Positions 1-7,353 of a DNA stretch of 64,000 nt are shown piece by piece. The notes beneath the pieces were generated by a model, which was not told the DNA's origin, made no database searches, and was given only the letters and a program-made list of their open reading frames with translations. The translations under genes and the position numbers were made by a program. Location of the stretch: contig JAPLQI010000133.1 in the NCBI GenBank assembly GCA_026399755.1, positions 1 to 64,000 on the forward strand. The letters run 5' to 3'. Position 1 is the first letter of the stretch. Each line of letters begins with the position of its first letter. This DNA is from Pseudomonadota bacterium. Its GTDB lineage: Bacteria > Pseudomonadota > Gammaproteobacteria > Burkholderiales > Chitinibacteraceae.

Positions 1-533
1 GGATAACGGCGATTAAGCAATGTATTTACAGCATTACGCTTACCACTATCCCAAGCACTTTGGCGAAACACGCTCCCCTTGGGCAAGGGCCAAGTTTGCT
101 CTTGGCGCTCTTCTAAACGCTTCATTCGCACTTCATCTGGAATAATCTCGCCGAGATAATTCACCTCCACACTGCGAACCAAAGTCAGCGGCCCCTCTTC
201 CACCTCCAATAAAACTAGGGCAGGAGCGGTAGATTCATCTAACTTGATTTTTAGCTTGGGCGAAAAATAGCCCTCAGTCGACAACAAACTGTTCACGGCT
301 TCAGGCGCATTTTCGATTAGGCGCAATAGCTGCTCTCTCGTCATCCTTTTCTCAGTTTCCATGCGCGACAAATCCAAATGCTTGTCGAGAAGATCGAACA
401 AATCATCGGGCGCATCAATTTCTAAAACATAGGGAAAATAGACGTTTTGCTCTGCATCGATAGCAGGCAGCTCATCAGCAAGAGCCAGCACAGGGAGTGC
501 CAAAACAAAAACGAAAAATGACCGAACAATCAT
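1..533 (-). CDS. tamA: TamA-like outer-membrane assembly factor, N-terminal part (runs off window)
   Basis: Translating the minus strand from the ATG at 533 gives an open frame of 177 codons that leaves the window. It starts with a hydrophobic signal peptide (about residues 1-18, ending LALA), followed by acidic POTRA-like sequence. The order matches the N-terminus of TamA, the BamA/Omp85-family protein that works with TamB in inserting autotransporters and other outer-membrane proteins. Key stretches are PYVLEIDAP, a helix around LLRLIENAPEAV, then STEGYFSPKLKI and VEEGPLTLVRSVEVNYLG, which fit successive POTRA repeats. The beta-barrel is not visible. Its neighbour tamB, usually downstream, would lie outside the window. 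TamA rather than BamA is my reading of the short POTRA set; another Omp85 member is possible. Confidence 0.8.
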   Translation of the reverse strand, partial: MIVRSFFVFVLALPVLALADELPAIDAEQNVYFPYVLEIDAPDDLFDLLDKHLDLSRMETEKRMTREQLLRLIENAPEAVNSLLSTEGYFSPKLKIKLDESTAPALVLLEVEEGPLTLVRSVEVNYLGEIIPDEVRMKRLEERQEQTWPLPKGSVFRQSAWDSGKRNAVNTLLNRRY

Positions 534-592
534 GAGGGCGATTTTAATAAGAGACAAGGCCGCTACTTTACCGCATGGTGCTCTTGTACAGA

Positions 593-646
593 CAAAAAAA
601 ACCCGGTCTATGTACGCATCAAAAGACGCAAAACACAGAGCCGGGT
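593..646 (-). terminator. Candidate intrinsic terminator on the minus strand
   Basis: Read on the minus strand, ACCCGG (from 646) pairs with CCGGGT (ending at 601) and is followed by a run of T (complement of the A tract at 593-601). A small inner stem, GCGTC/GATGC, narrows the loop. It lies between the small ORF at 740-826 and tamA, so it would end a transcript coming from that small ORF. Confidence 0.5.
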
Positions 647-739
647 AACAAAGAAGACCAGATGAAGAGTCAAAACATACTACACACACAACAACTTACC
701 ACTACCACACTTACCAACAACTACAACAAAACCGCTAGA

Positions 740-826
740 TCAACGAGTGGCGATAAAACCTTGGGACTTCAACAACAGGTTTTGAGCAGACTCGATGTTC
801 TTAAAAATAATTTGCAAGGTACGCAT
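740..826 (-). CDS. Candidate 28-aa small protein
   Basis: This is a 28-codon frame on the minus strand that starts with ATG at 826 and ends with TGA at 740. It has a textbook Shine-Dalgarno, AAGGAG at 833-838, six bases before the ATG. The peptide begins MRTLQIIFKNIE and ends SQGFIATR; it is basic and amphipathic rather than a membrane helix. A candidate terminator follows about 95 bases downstream (593-646). I do not recognise the peptide. It could be a small protein, a leader peptide for tamA, or chance. Support is the ribosome binding site and the placement between two terminator-like hairpins; no homology evidence is available. Confidence 0.45.
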   Translation of the reverse strand: MRTLQIIFKNIESAQNLLLKSQGFIATR

Positions 827-1190
827 TTGCAGCTCCTTTAAAGGGCTTGGGGCAGAAATCTGTTCCCAATCAAGCAATGACGCTACTTTAACAAGACTAC
901 GGAGCTAACGCAAGCATTTTTGTAGTAAAACTACCTGTATATCCACACAAATATCGAATTACAACTACACAATCAACAAGATTAATTAATATATACAACA
1001 AGATACGTTGTAACAAAAAGAAATATATACAATACTTTAATGTAACTTAACTACATAAAAATATTACACCGACTCAAACGCTATTTGCGAGCGTCATACA
1101 AAAAAATTGACTAGGCACGAATGAAAGTGCTGGCCAAGATCACCGCCATACACAAGAAATAGAGCGCTTGGCGCAGAAGACACTGATATC
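827..1190. other. Intergenic stretch without a recognisable gene
   Basis: This AT-rich stretch of about 360 bases has many stops in all frames. It should hold the promoter of the small ORF at 740-826, but I see no convincing paired -35/-10 hexamers. Confidence 0.5.
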
Positions 1191-1253
1191 AAACAAAATG
1201 GAGGCACTACACAGAGGTGGCAGCTTGCGCGCCACTGTGTAGTGCCTCCATTT
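1191..1253 (-). terminator. Intrinsic terminator after the chalcone-isomerase-like gene
   Basis: A 19-bp perfect inverted repeat (arms 1196-1214 and 1235-1253, AAATGGAGGCACTACACAG) is extended inside by GTGGC/GCCAC. On the minus strand the stem is followed by TTTTGTTTG. It starts 40 bases after the stop codon of the gene at 1293-1856. Confidence 0.7.
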
Positions 1254-1292
1254 ACCTGCTGAATTAATTCAGCGCTAGCAGTGTGATGTACG

Positions 1293-1856
1293 TCACTTAC
1301 CTAGCAAAGCCGCCTTCAATGCATCGTTCACTGGCGCTTTACCTAGCCAGATCGACAACATGGCAGCAGCAAAATCATCGCCCGCAATCGTCGCATAGGT
1401 TTTGCCACGCACGGTAACACGCGTGCCTTGGCTCGGCATAAAGTCGAGGACAATCACGTCCCCCTTGGCCGCCGTTTTCACCGACTTGAAAACTTGCTCT
1501 AACTCAGCAATTTTAGGCGCTAAGGTCGCCAATGTTGCTTCGCTTTGATTGGACTTCAAACCATCCACAAAACCTTCATGCATACTGGCCGCCGAGACTT
1601 CACGCAGCATGCGCAGCTCCATACGACGTGGCACCGCCGAATTCATCACGGCGCTAGCATCTTGGCTTTTTACCGGCAGGTAGAGCGCAGCCAGATAAAC
1701 ATCGAAGAATACTTTTTTACGCACGCCTGCACCGTTGAGCGCCAAAGACTGGCTAGATAGCTCGGCGCGATCTGCTAGATTAACGCCTGCCACTTCCAAA
1801 GCCATGCTGCTTTGTGCCGCCAACACAAAAGATGCCGTCATCAGTAGTTTTTTCAT
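1293..1856 (-). CDS. Periplasmic chalcone isomerase-like domain protein
   Basis: This 187-residue protein has a signal peptide (MKKLLMTASFVLAAQSSMA) and then a single domain that fits the chalcone isomerase-like family of small exported bacterial proteins. Diagnostic stretches are VAGVNLADRAEL, the VFFDVYLAALYLP strand, and the C-terminal IWLGKAPVNDALKAALLG. Bacterial members are not known to isomerise chalcones and are usually annotated as periplasmic proteins of unknown role, with some thought to bind fatty acids. That would fit the neighbouring fatty-acid degradation genes, but this is inference. The gene stands alone between terminators at 1191-1253 and 1873-1903, so it is probably transcribed separately. 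Confidence 0.8.
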   Translation of the reverse strand: MKKLLMTASFVLAAQSSMALEVAGVNLADRAELSSQSLALNGAGVRKKVFFDVYLAALYLPVKSQDASAVMNSAVPRRMELRMLREVSAASMHEGFVDGLKSNQSEATLATLAPKIAELEQVFKSVKTAAKGDVIVLDFMPSQGTRVTVRGKTYATIAGDDFAAAMLSIWLGKAPVNDALKAALLGK

Positions 1857-1872
1857 TTTTTTCCGTTCCTTG

Positions 1873-1903
1873 AAAAAAAGCCCACGGATTTGAATCCGTG
1901 GGC
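1873..1903 (-). terminator. Intrinsic terminator after the thiolase gene
   Basis: GCCCACGGATT pairs with AATCCGTGGGC (1880-1903) around a three-base loop. On the minus strand it is followed by seven T. It sits 27 bases past the thiolase stop and upstream of the chalcone-isomerase-like gene. Confidence 0.85.
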
Positions 1904-1929
1904 AAAAGCCTTGATCTACGAACTAAGTA

Positions 1930-3135
1930 CTACAAGGATTGAATAATCCCTGCCGCGCCCATACCAGTGCCGATACACATTGAAATCATGCCGTATTTAC
2001 CAGCCATACCGTGACGACGCATACCGTGCACAATCGTTGCCGCGCGAATCGCGCCGGTTGCACCCAGTGGATGGCCCAAAGCAATCGCGCCGCCTAGTGG
2101 ATTAACTTTACTCATATCCAGATTAAGATCGCGCGCCACCGCCAATGCTTGCGCCGCAAACGCTTCGTTCAGCTCGATCCAACCCAAATCATCCAGCGTC
2201 AGGCCAGCCAACTTTAACGCAGCCGGAATCGCTTCTTTCGGACCAATCCCCATGATATGTGCTGGAACGCCTTTTACAGCAAAGGTCACATAACGCGCCA
2301 AAGGCACGAGGTTAAATTGCTTCAGAATGCGCTCGGAAACCAAGATCACCGCGCCTGCACCATCGGACATTTGCGAGCTATTACCGGCAGTAACCGAGCC
2401 CTTAGCCGCGAATACGGTTTTAAGCTTAGCCAAGCCTTCCATCGTAGTACCCGCGCGTGGGCCTTCGTCGGTATCACAAATCTTGCTGGTGACTTCAACT
2501 TCGCCAGTCGCCAAGTTCGGCGTGCGCGCAAATACTTCTAGCGGGCTGATTTCGTCTTTGAATTCGCCTGTGGCAATCGCATGCAAGGCACGACGATTTG
2601 ATTCCACCGCAAACGCGTCTTGATCTTCACGGGATACATTCCACTGATCGGCTACTTTTTCAGCCGTCAGGCCCATGCCGAAAGCAATACCGAGGTTTTC
2701 GTTTTTAGTGAAAATCTCAGGGTTCAGGGAGATTTTATTCCCCATCATCGGCACTTGCGACATGCTTTCCGTACCCGCTGCGATCATCACATCGGCTTCA
2801 CCCAAGCGAATTTTATCCGCCGCCATGGCAATGGCATTCACGCCTGAGGAGCAGAAACGATTGATGGTTACACCACCGACCGTATCTGGCAAACCGGCCA
2901 GCAATACAGCCATACGAGCAATATTCATCCCCTGCTCAGCTTCTGGCATGGCGCAGCCAACGATCACGTCTTCGATCAGCTTAGGATCCAGCTGAGGCAC
3001 TTGGGCCAGCGCACTTCTTAATACATGGGCCAGCAAATCATCTGGGCGAACATTGCGCAACATACCGCGCGGTGCTTTACCAACCGGGCTGCGAGTCGCA
3101 GCGACGATATAAGCTTCTTGAATCTGTCTGCTCAT
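1930..3135 (-). CDS. fadA: Acetyl-CoA C-acyltransferase (3-ketoacyl-CoA thiolase)
   Basis: This 401-residue thiolase catalyses the last step of beta-oxidation, thiolytic cleavage of 3-ketoacyl-CoA to acetyl-CoA and a shortened acyl-CoA. The family's catalytic residues are visible: the nucleophilic Cys95 in NRFCSSGVNA, the His near 355 in GGAIALGHPLGATG, and the second Cys near 387 in SMCIGTGMGAAG. Length is typical. It lies downstream of the FadN-type gene on the same strand, separated by a 217-base space holding an inverted-repeat element, and ends at a strong terminator. The pair supplies the hydratase, dehydrogenase and thiolase steps. Substrate chain length cannot be read from sequence, and the gene symbol is used by function. 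Confidence 0.9.
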   Translation of the reverse strand: MSRQIQEAYIVAATRSPVGKAPRGMLRNVRPDDLLAHVLRSALAQVPQLDPKLIEDVIVGCAMPEAEQGMNIARMAVLLAGLPDTVGGVTINRFCSSGVNAIAMAADKIRLGEADVMIAAGTESMSQVPMMGNKISLNPEIFTKNENLGIAFGMGLTAEKVADQWNVSREDQDAFAVESNRRALHAIATGEFKDEISPLEVFARTPNLATGEVEVTSKICDTDEGPRAGTTMEGLAKLKTVFAAKGSVTAGNSSQMSDGAGAVILVSERILKQFNLVPLARYVTFAVKGVPAHIMGIGPKEAIPAALKLAGLTLDDLGWIELNEAFAAQALAVARDLNLDMSKVNPLGGAIALGHPLGATGAIRAATIVHGMRRHGMAGKYGMISMCIGTGMGAAGIIQSL

Positions 3136-3196
3136 TTTGAGCTCCTAAATATGGGGTATTCGCTAAAGCCAAGAATCAACCGTAAACCAAAAGAAC

Positions 3197-3341
3197 CTGT
3201 AGACACAGAGCACACAAAGGGCACAGACAACACGAAGAAAACCCGAAGTAAAAGCAAGGAGCTGTATCGATTCGTACTTCAGGCCAGCCCTAAGGTCTTT
3301 CTCTGTGTTCTCTGTGTTCTCCCCGATCTCTGTGTCTACAG
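3197..3341. repeat. CACAGAG-type inverted-repeat element, copy 1
   Basis: The space between fadN and the thiolase is bounded by CTGTAGACACAGAG (3197-3210) and its exact reverse complement CTCTGTGTCTACAG (3328-3341), with further imperfect pairing outside. The interior carries more CACAAAG and CTCTGTG motifs. Related elements lie at 53833-54046 and 55749-55864, with a half copy near 26620. No coding frame is supported. Confidence 0.75.
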
Positions 3342-3352
3342 AACTTTTCTGT

Positions 3353-5722
3353 TTAGTTACGCAGCGGCTTGTTGTTTTCCAGCATATACATGATGCGCTC
3401 TTGCGTTTTGCCGGTTTTCAGCAGCTTCATAAAGCGCTCACGCTCTAGCTTGAGGATCCATTCTTCATCCACCAGCGTGCCCGCATCTACATCACCACCG
3501 GTCATGATTTCGGCGATATGGCCAGCAATCAGGTAGTCGTGCTTAGAGATAAAGCCGCCTTCCAGCATATTGATCAGCTGGCCTTTGATGGTTGCAGCGC
3601 CTGCGCGGCCCGCTACAGCAAAGGATTTAGGCTTAACCGGTGCTTTGTAGCCTGATTCGCTCATGGCACGTACTTGCGCTTTAGCCACGTAGAGCAATTC
3701 ATTCGGGTTAAACACAATAATATCGGTGCTGCGCAGATAGCCAATTTGCTGGCCTTCTTCTGCACTTGTACCCACTTTCGCCATCGCGACCGACAGGTAG
3801 TAATCTTTCAGTGCGCCAACGATATCGCCTTTTGCTTCTTGCGAGGCACGCAGTGCAAATTCTTTACAACCGCCACCTGCAGGCAAGAGGCCTACGCCGA
3901 CTTCAACCAAGCCGATATAGGTTTCTAGGCAAGCCACAACGCGTGCGCAGTGCATTAAGAATTCACAACCACCGCCAAACGCATAACCCTGAGCTGCGCC
4001 AACCACCGGCACAGCAGCATACTTCAGGCGCATGCTGGCTTTTTGGAATTCGGCCACCATGTTTTCGATCGAAGCAAAGTCGCCAGTCATAAAGGCCGGG
4101 CCCATGCTCACCAGATCTGCGCCCACCGAGAACGGTGCTTCCGGATGCCATACCACCAGCCCTGCAAAGCGTTCTTCCGCAATGGTAATCGCCTGATTTA
4201 CACCGGCGAGTACATCTGGGCCAATGCAATGCGCTTTGGTTTTAAAGCTGAGAACAGCAACATCTTCACCTGGCTGCACCCACATGCGCACGCCGTCATT
4301 TTCAAATACGGTTTCGCCATACACAGGCGCTGCATCACCCACCACTGTTGGCGGATAAAGCTGACGCTTATAAACTGGCAAGTTAGAGCGTTGTTTCAGG
4401 GCATTGTCTGCCGCGCTAAACGAGCCCTCTGGGGAATGAACGGCATCACGCGCCGCTACCCAAGCTGGCAAGGCCACATCGCTCATCGCTTGGCCTGCTG
4501 CGGAATCCGCAGCAATGGCCGCTGCAATATCTTGCCAACCAGCGGCTTGCCACTGCTCAAACGGGCCTTGATTCCAGCCGAAGCCCCAACGAATCGCAAA
4601 ATCTACATCGCGGGCGTTGTCTGCAATGGTATCGAGGTGATAGCTGATGTAATGCCATACATCGCGCATGCAGGCCCAGAGGAATTGCGCTTCTGGGTGA
4701 GCCGATTCGCGCAAAGCTTTAAAGCGTGCGGCTGGATCGGTAATTTTCAGCAGCGCTTTAACTTCATCACTACCCTTCTGGCCGCCGGCAATATATTCGC
4801 CGGTGCTTGGATCAAGCATCAATACATCACGGCCTACTTTCTTGAATACGCCCGCCTTGGTTTTTTGGCCCAAAGCGCCGTTTTCAATCAGCTTTTGCAT
4901 CCAAGCCGGAACAGTAAAGTATTTGTGCCAAGGATCTGACGCCAATTGCTCGGTCATGGTTTTAACCACATGAGCAAAGGTATCCAAACCCACTACGTCG
5001 GCAGTACGGAAAGTCGCTGATTTCGGACGACCCAAGCGTGGGCCAGTCAGATCATCAACCACATCAAAACGGATGCCGAGGCGTTCGGCGTGATAAATCG
5101 TCGCCAGCATGGAGAACACACCAATGCGGTTGGCAACAAAGTTAGGGGTGTCTTTAGCGCGTACTACGCCCTTGCCCATGCGGGTAGCAAGGAAGCTTTC
5201 CAGCGCGTCCATCATTGCAGGATTAGTCTGGGAATCAGCAATCAACTCAACCAGATACATATAGCGTGGCGGATTAAAGAAATGAATACCGCAGAAACGG
5301 CTGCGTAGCTCAGCAGGTACACCGCCCGCCAATGAATTAATTGACAGACCAGAAGTATTAGACGCCAGAATAGCGTGTGGTGCTACAAAAGGAGCAATCT
5401 TGGCATATAGATCGAGCTTCCAATCAAGGCGCTCTGCAATTGCCTCAATAATTAAATCGCAATCTTTTAATTTTTCTAAATCAGAGCCGTAATTAGCTGG
5501 CTCAATATGATCCGCGCGCATTGCCGAGGCTAATGGCGATGGTTTCATTTTTTTAAGATTTGCAATTGCCTTGGTGGCAATGCCATTTGCATCGCCTTCT
5601 TTGGCTGGCAAATCAAATAAAACGGTTTTAATTCCCGCATTGGCAAGATGGGCAGCAATTTGCGCTCCCATTACGCCCGCGCCGAGAACGGCAACCTGAC
5701 GGATATGCACGGTATTGGCCAT
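3353..5722 (-). CDS. fadN: 3-hydroxyacyl-CoA dehydrogenase / enoyl-CoA hydratase, FadN-type
   Basis: This bifunctional beta-oxidation enzyme hydrates 2-enoyl-CoA and oxidises the resulting 3-hydroxyacyl-CoA with NAD. At 789 residues and with the dehydrogenase first and the hydratase last, it has the FadN order (as in Bacillus), the reverse of enterobacterial FadB. The N-terminus carries the dinucleotide-binding glycines VAVLGAGVMGAQIAAHLA (residues 9-26). GIHFFNPP carries the dehydrogenase catalytic His. The hydratase domain in the last third has the oxyanion-hole region FGGGCEFLMHC and EVGVGLLPAGGGCKE with the acidic residues. It is followed by the thiolase on the same strand. A small hairpin (5753-5766) lies just upstream of the start. 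Confidence 0.92.
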   Translation of the reverse strand: MANTVHIRQVAVLGAGVMGAQIAAHLANAGIKTVLFDLPAKEGDANGIATKAIANLKKMKPSPLASAMRADHIEPANYGSDLEKLKDCDLIIEAIAERLDWKLDLYAKIAPFVAPHAILASNTSGLSINSLAGGVPAELRSRFCGIHFFNPPRYMYLVELIADSQTNPAMMDALESFLATRMGKGVVRAKDTPNFVANRIGVFSMLATIYHAERLGIRFDVVDDLTGPRLGRPKSATFRTADVVGLDTFAHVVKTMTEQLASDPWHKYFTVPAWMQKLIENGALGQKTKAGVFKKVGRDVLMLDPSTGEYIAGGQKGSDEVKALLKITDPAARFKALRESAHPEAQFLWACMRDVWHYISYHLDTIADNARDVDFAIRWGFGWNQGPFEQWQAAGWQDIAAAIAADSAAGQAMSDVALPAWVAARDAVHSPEGSFSAADNALKQRSNLPVYKRQLYPPTVVGDAAPVYGETVFENDGVRMWVQPGEDVAVLSFKTKAHCIGPDVLAGVNQAITIAEERFAGLVVWHPEAPFSVGADLVSMGPAFMTGDFASIENMVAEFQKASMRLKYAAVPVVGAAQGYAFGGGCEFLMHCARVVACLETYIGLVEVGVGLLPAGGGCKEFALRASQEAKGDIVGALKDYYLSVAMAKVGTSAEEGQQIGYLRSTDIIVFNPNELLYVAKAQVRAMSESGYKAPVKPKSFAVAGRAGAATIKGQLINMLEGGFISKHDYLIAGHIAEIMTGGDVDAGTLVDEEWILKLERERFMKLLKTGKTQERIMYMLENNKPLRN

Positions 5723-5780
5723 GTTTAGCCTCGCTAAAAGGAAAAGAAGAGCGGCGAAAGCCGCCCAGAGTCAAACGAAA

Positions 5781-5800
5781 CCTCCCCCGCAAAGGGGAGG
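5781..5800 (-). terminator. Terminator after fadL
   Basis: CCTCCCC (5781-5787) pairs with GGGGAGG (5794-5800). On the minus strand the stem is followed by TTTCGTTTG. It begins 14 bases beyond the fadL stop codon and separates fadL from fadN. Confidence 0.6.
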
Positions 5801-5813
5801 GATAAGCAAAAAG

Positions 5814-7121
5814 TTAGAAGCGGTAATTCAACTGCGCGCCAAACACATTGGCATATGCAGAAATATCTGCGTTAGTCGTAACAGCATTACTGCTATCAAT
5901 ATTCGACATACTTGAATCTTTAAATTTCACATAGGTATAAGCCACGTCAACCGACATATTTTTATCGAGTGCATAGTTAAACCCAGTCGAGAACCAATAA
6001 CGATCGCTGTCTGGCAAATTAGCAATACGATATTTCGCCTGATCAGCCGGTGATTGATCGTAAGCCAAACCAAAACGCAATTTCAAAGGGTCGTTATACT
6101 GATAACTTAAACCCAAAGAGAAACGATCTGTATCGCGCCACTTTTGTTCAATATCTGCATTAAACCCCGCATCTGTTTTCAAAATCAAATCTTGAAATTT
6201 AGAATGCCAAGTATGCGTCCAATCGCCGGTTATGGCGAATTGGTCATTTAACTTCTTATAAAAGTTAATCGCAAATGAATCAGGTGTTTCTAAATCAACT
6301 GTACCATTTGAATTAAGCAGTTTCTTCAAGTTAACTATGCCAGGGGAAATAGCACTAGGCACGTAAAATTTAGTGTCACCTTGCAAACTATGGCTCAGGC
6401 TAGAACGGTAAGCCGCACCAAAGCGCAAACTATCATCTACCTTCCAAGTGACACCCAGATTAAACCCATAAGCCCAATTGTCACCCTCGTAATCCATCGA
6501 GCCATCAAGTGCAGGTGTTGAATTACCACCAACAGTGGCTTGCCCACCCAAATCAATCATTTTCTTAAAGCGTGCTTTCATATATTGCGCAGTAAACCCT
6601 GCACCTACAGAAAACTGCTCATTCACCTTGTAGGCCACCGAAGGATTCAGAGCCAAGGTCATCAACTCAAGATCAGTACCGTTGTAACGACCGATCCATT
6701 TCTCATCAAAATTGGTTTTATCGCCAAAAGGCACAAACATCGCCAAGCCCACAAACAACTGCTCATTAATCTGATGAGTAATATAAGTTTGCGGCACAAA
6801 CACTGGAGCAGTTGCTGAGCCACCATCATTGCCTGTCACTGGCTTTTTACGGCTATTGCTCGCATTAAGATTAGAGAAGCTGATGTGTGGGTCTACTACG
6901 ATCAAAGCACCCGATATATTGGTGCCGCGTAAATTGGTCATACCCGCTGGGTTGTAGAACAATACAGAAGCGTCTTCCGCCTCAGCAGCGTTTGAATTAG
7001 CAACACCTTGCGAGCTGACACTTTGCACACCAAAGTGATAGCCAGATGCAAGGGCATTACCGGCTAAAAATAAACTTGCCACACCTAAAGTACGAATTGC
7101 CATGCGAATAGTCTCAGACAT
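5814..7121 (-). CDS. fadL: FadL/OmpP1-family long-chain fatty acid outer-membrane transporter
   Basis: This outer-membrane beta-barrel imports long-chain fatty acids. I place the start at the ATG at 7121 (435 residues) because AGGAG stands eight bases upstream and a signal peptide follows at once (AIRTLGVASLFLAGNALAS). The longer open frame upstream adds 41 residues without family resemblance. After cleavage the mature protein starts GYHFGVQSVSSQG, and the NPA motif (FYNPAGMTNLRG) of the FadL hatch is present. The C-terminus ends in an aromatic residue (QLNYRF), as expected for barrel insertion. It sits between fadE and fadN. A PsrA-like operator candidate lies about 180 bases upstream. Confidence 0.92.
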   Translation of the reverse strand: MSETIRMAIRTLGVASLFLAGNALASGYHFGVQSVSSQGVANSNAAEAEDASVLFYNPAGMTNLRGTNISGALIVVDPHISFSNLNASNSRKKPVTGNDGGSATAPVFVPQTYITHQINEQLFVGLAMFVPFGDKTNFDEKWIGRYNGTDLELMTLALNPSVAYKVNEQFSVGAGFTAQYMKARFKKMIDLGGQATVGGNSTPALDGSMDYEGDNWAYGFNLGVTWKVDDSLRFGAAYRSSLSHSLQGDTKFYVPSAISPGIVNLKKLLNSNGTVDLETPDSFAINFYKKLNDQFAITGDWTHTWHSKFQDLILKTDAGFNADIEQKWRDTDRFSLGLSYQYNDPLKLRFGLAYDQSPADQAKYRIANLPDSDRYWFSTGFNYALDKNMSVDVAYTYVKFKDSSMSNIDSSNAVTTNADISAYANVFGAQLNYRF

Positions 7122-7296
7122 CGTGTATCTCCTACTGTGGCCAAAGGCCTGTGGTTTGATCCTAAATAACACCGCTGCAACAAACCTCAAGTACTCTTTG
7201 GTACTTTTGCAAGAAAAGTAAGCTGGCTCGCTTAATTTTTGCATCTAAAGCTTGTGCTCATTTAGGGTACTGAGTGGGTACAAGCTTATTTTTATT

Positions 7297-7310
7297 CAAA
7301 CAACTGTTTT
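7297..7310. promoter_or_regulatory. PsrA-type operator candidate upstream of fadL
   Basis: CAAACAACTGTTTT matches the PsrA-type pattern CAAAC-N4-GTTTG with one mismatch in the last base. It lies in the 232-base space between fadE and the fadL start, where the fadL promoter must be. A perfect version of the same pattern overlaps the promoter of the PsrA-like regulator at 10587-10610. Confidence 0.5.
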
Positions 7311-7353
7311 GGCGCATTAGGGATTTCATCAAAGGACGAAATCCCCCTGCTTT

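Noticed and set aside
575-841. 88-codon plus-strand frame before the chalcone-isomerase-like gene
   Set aside because: It has low-complexity Thr/Asn/Gln-rich content, no ribosome binding site and overlaps the better-supported small ORF on the minus strand.
3197-3341. CRISPR-like array suggested by repeated CACAGAG motifs
   Set aside because: The motifs are short, inverted and irregularly spaced with no unique spacers; they fit an inverted-repeat element.
4043-4939. 298-codon frame antisense to fadN
   Set aside because: It has no recognisable domain or ribosome binding site and is fully inside a well-supported gene.
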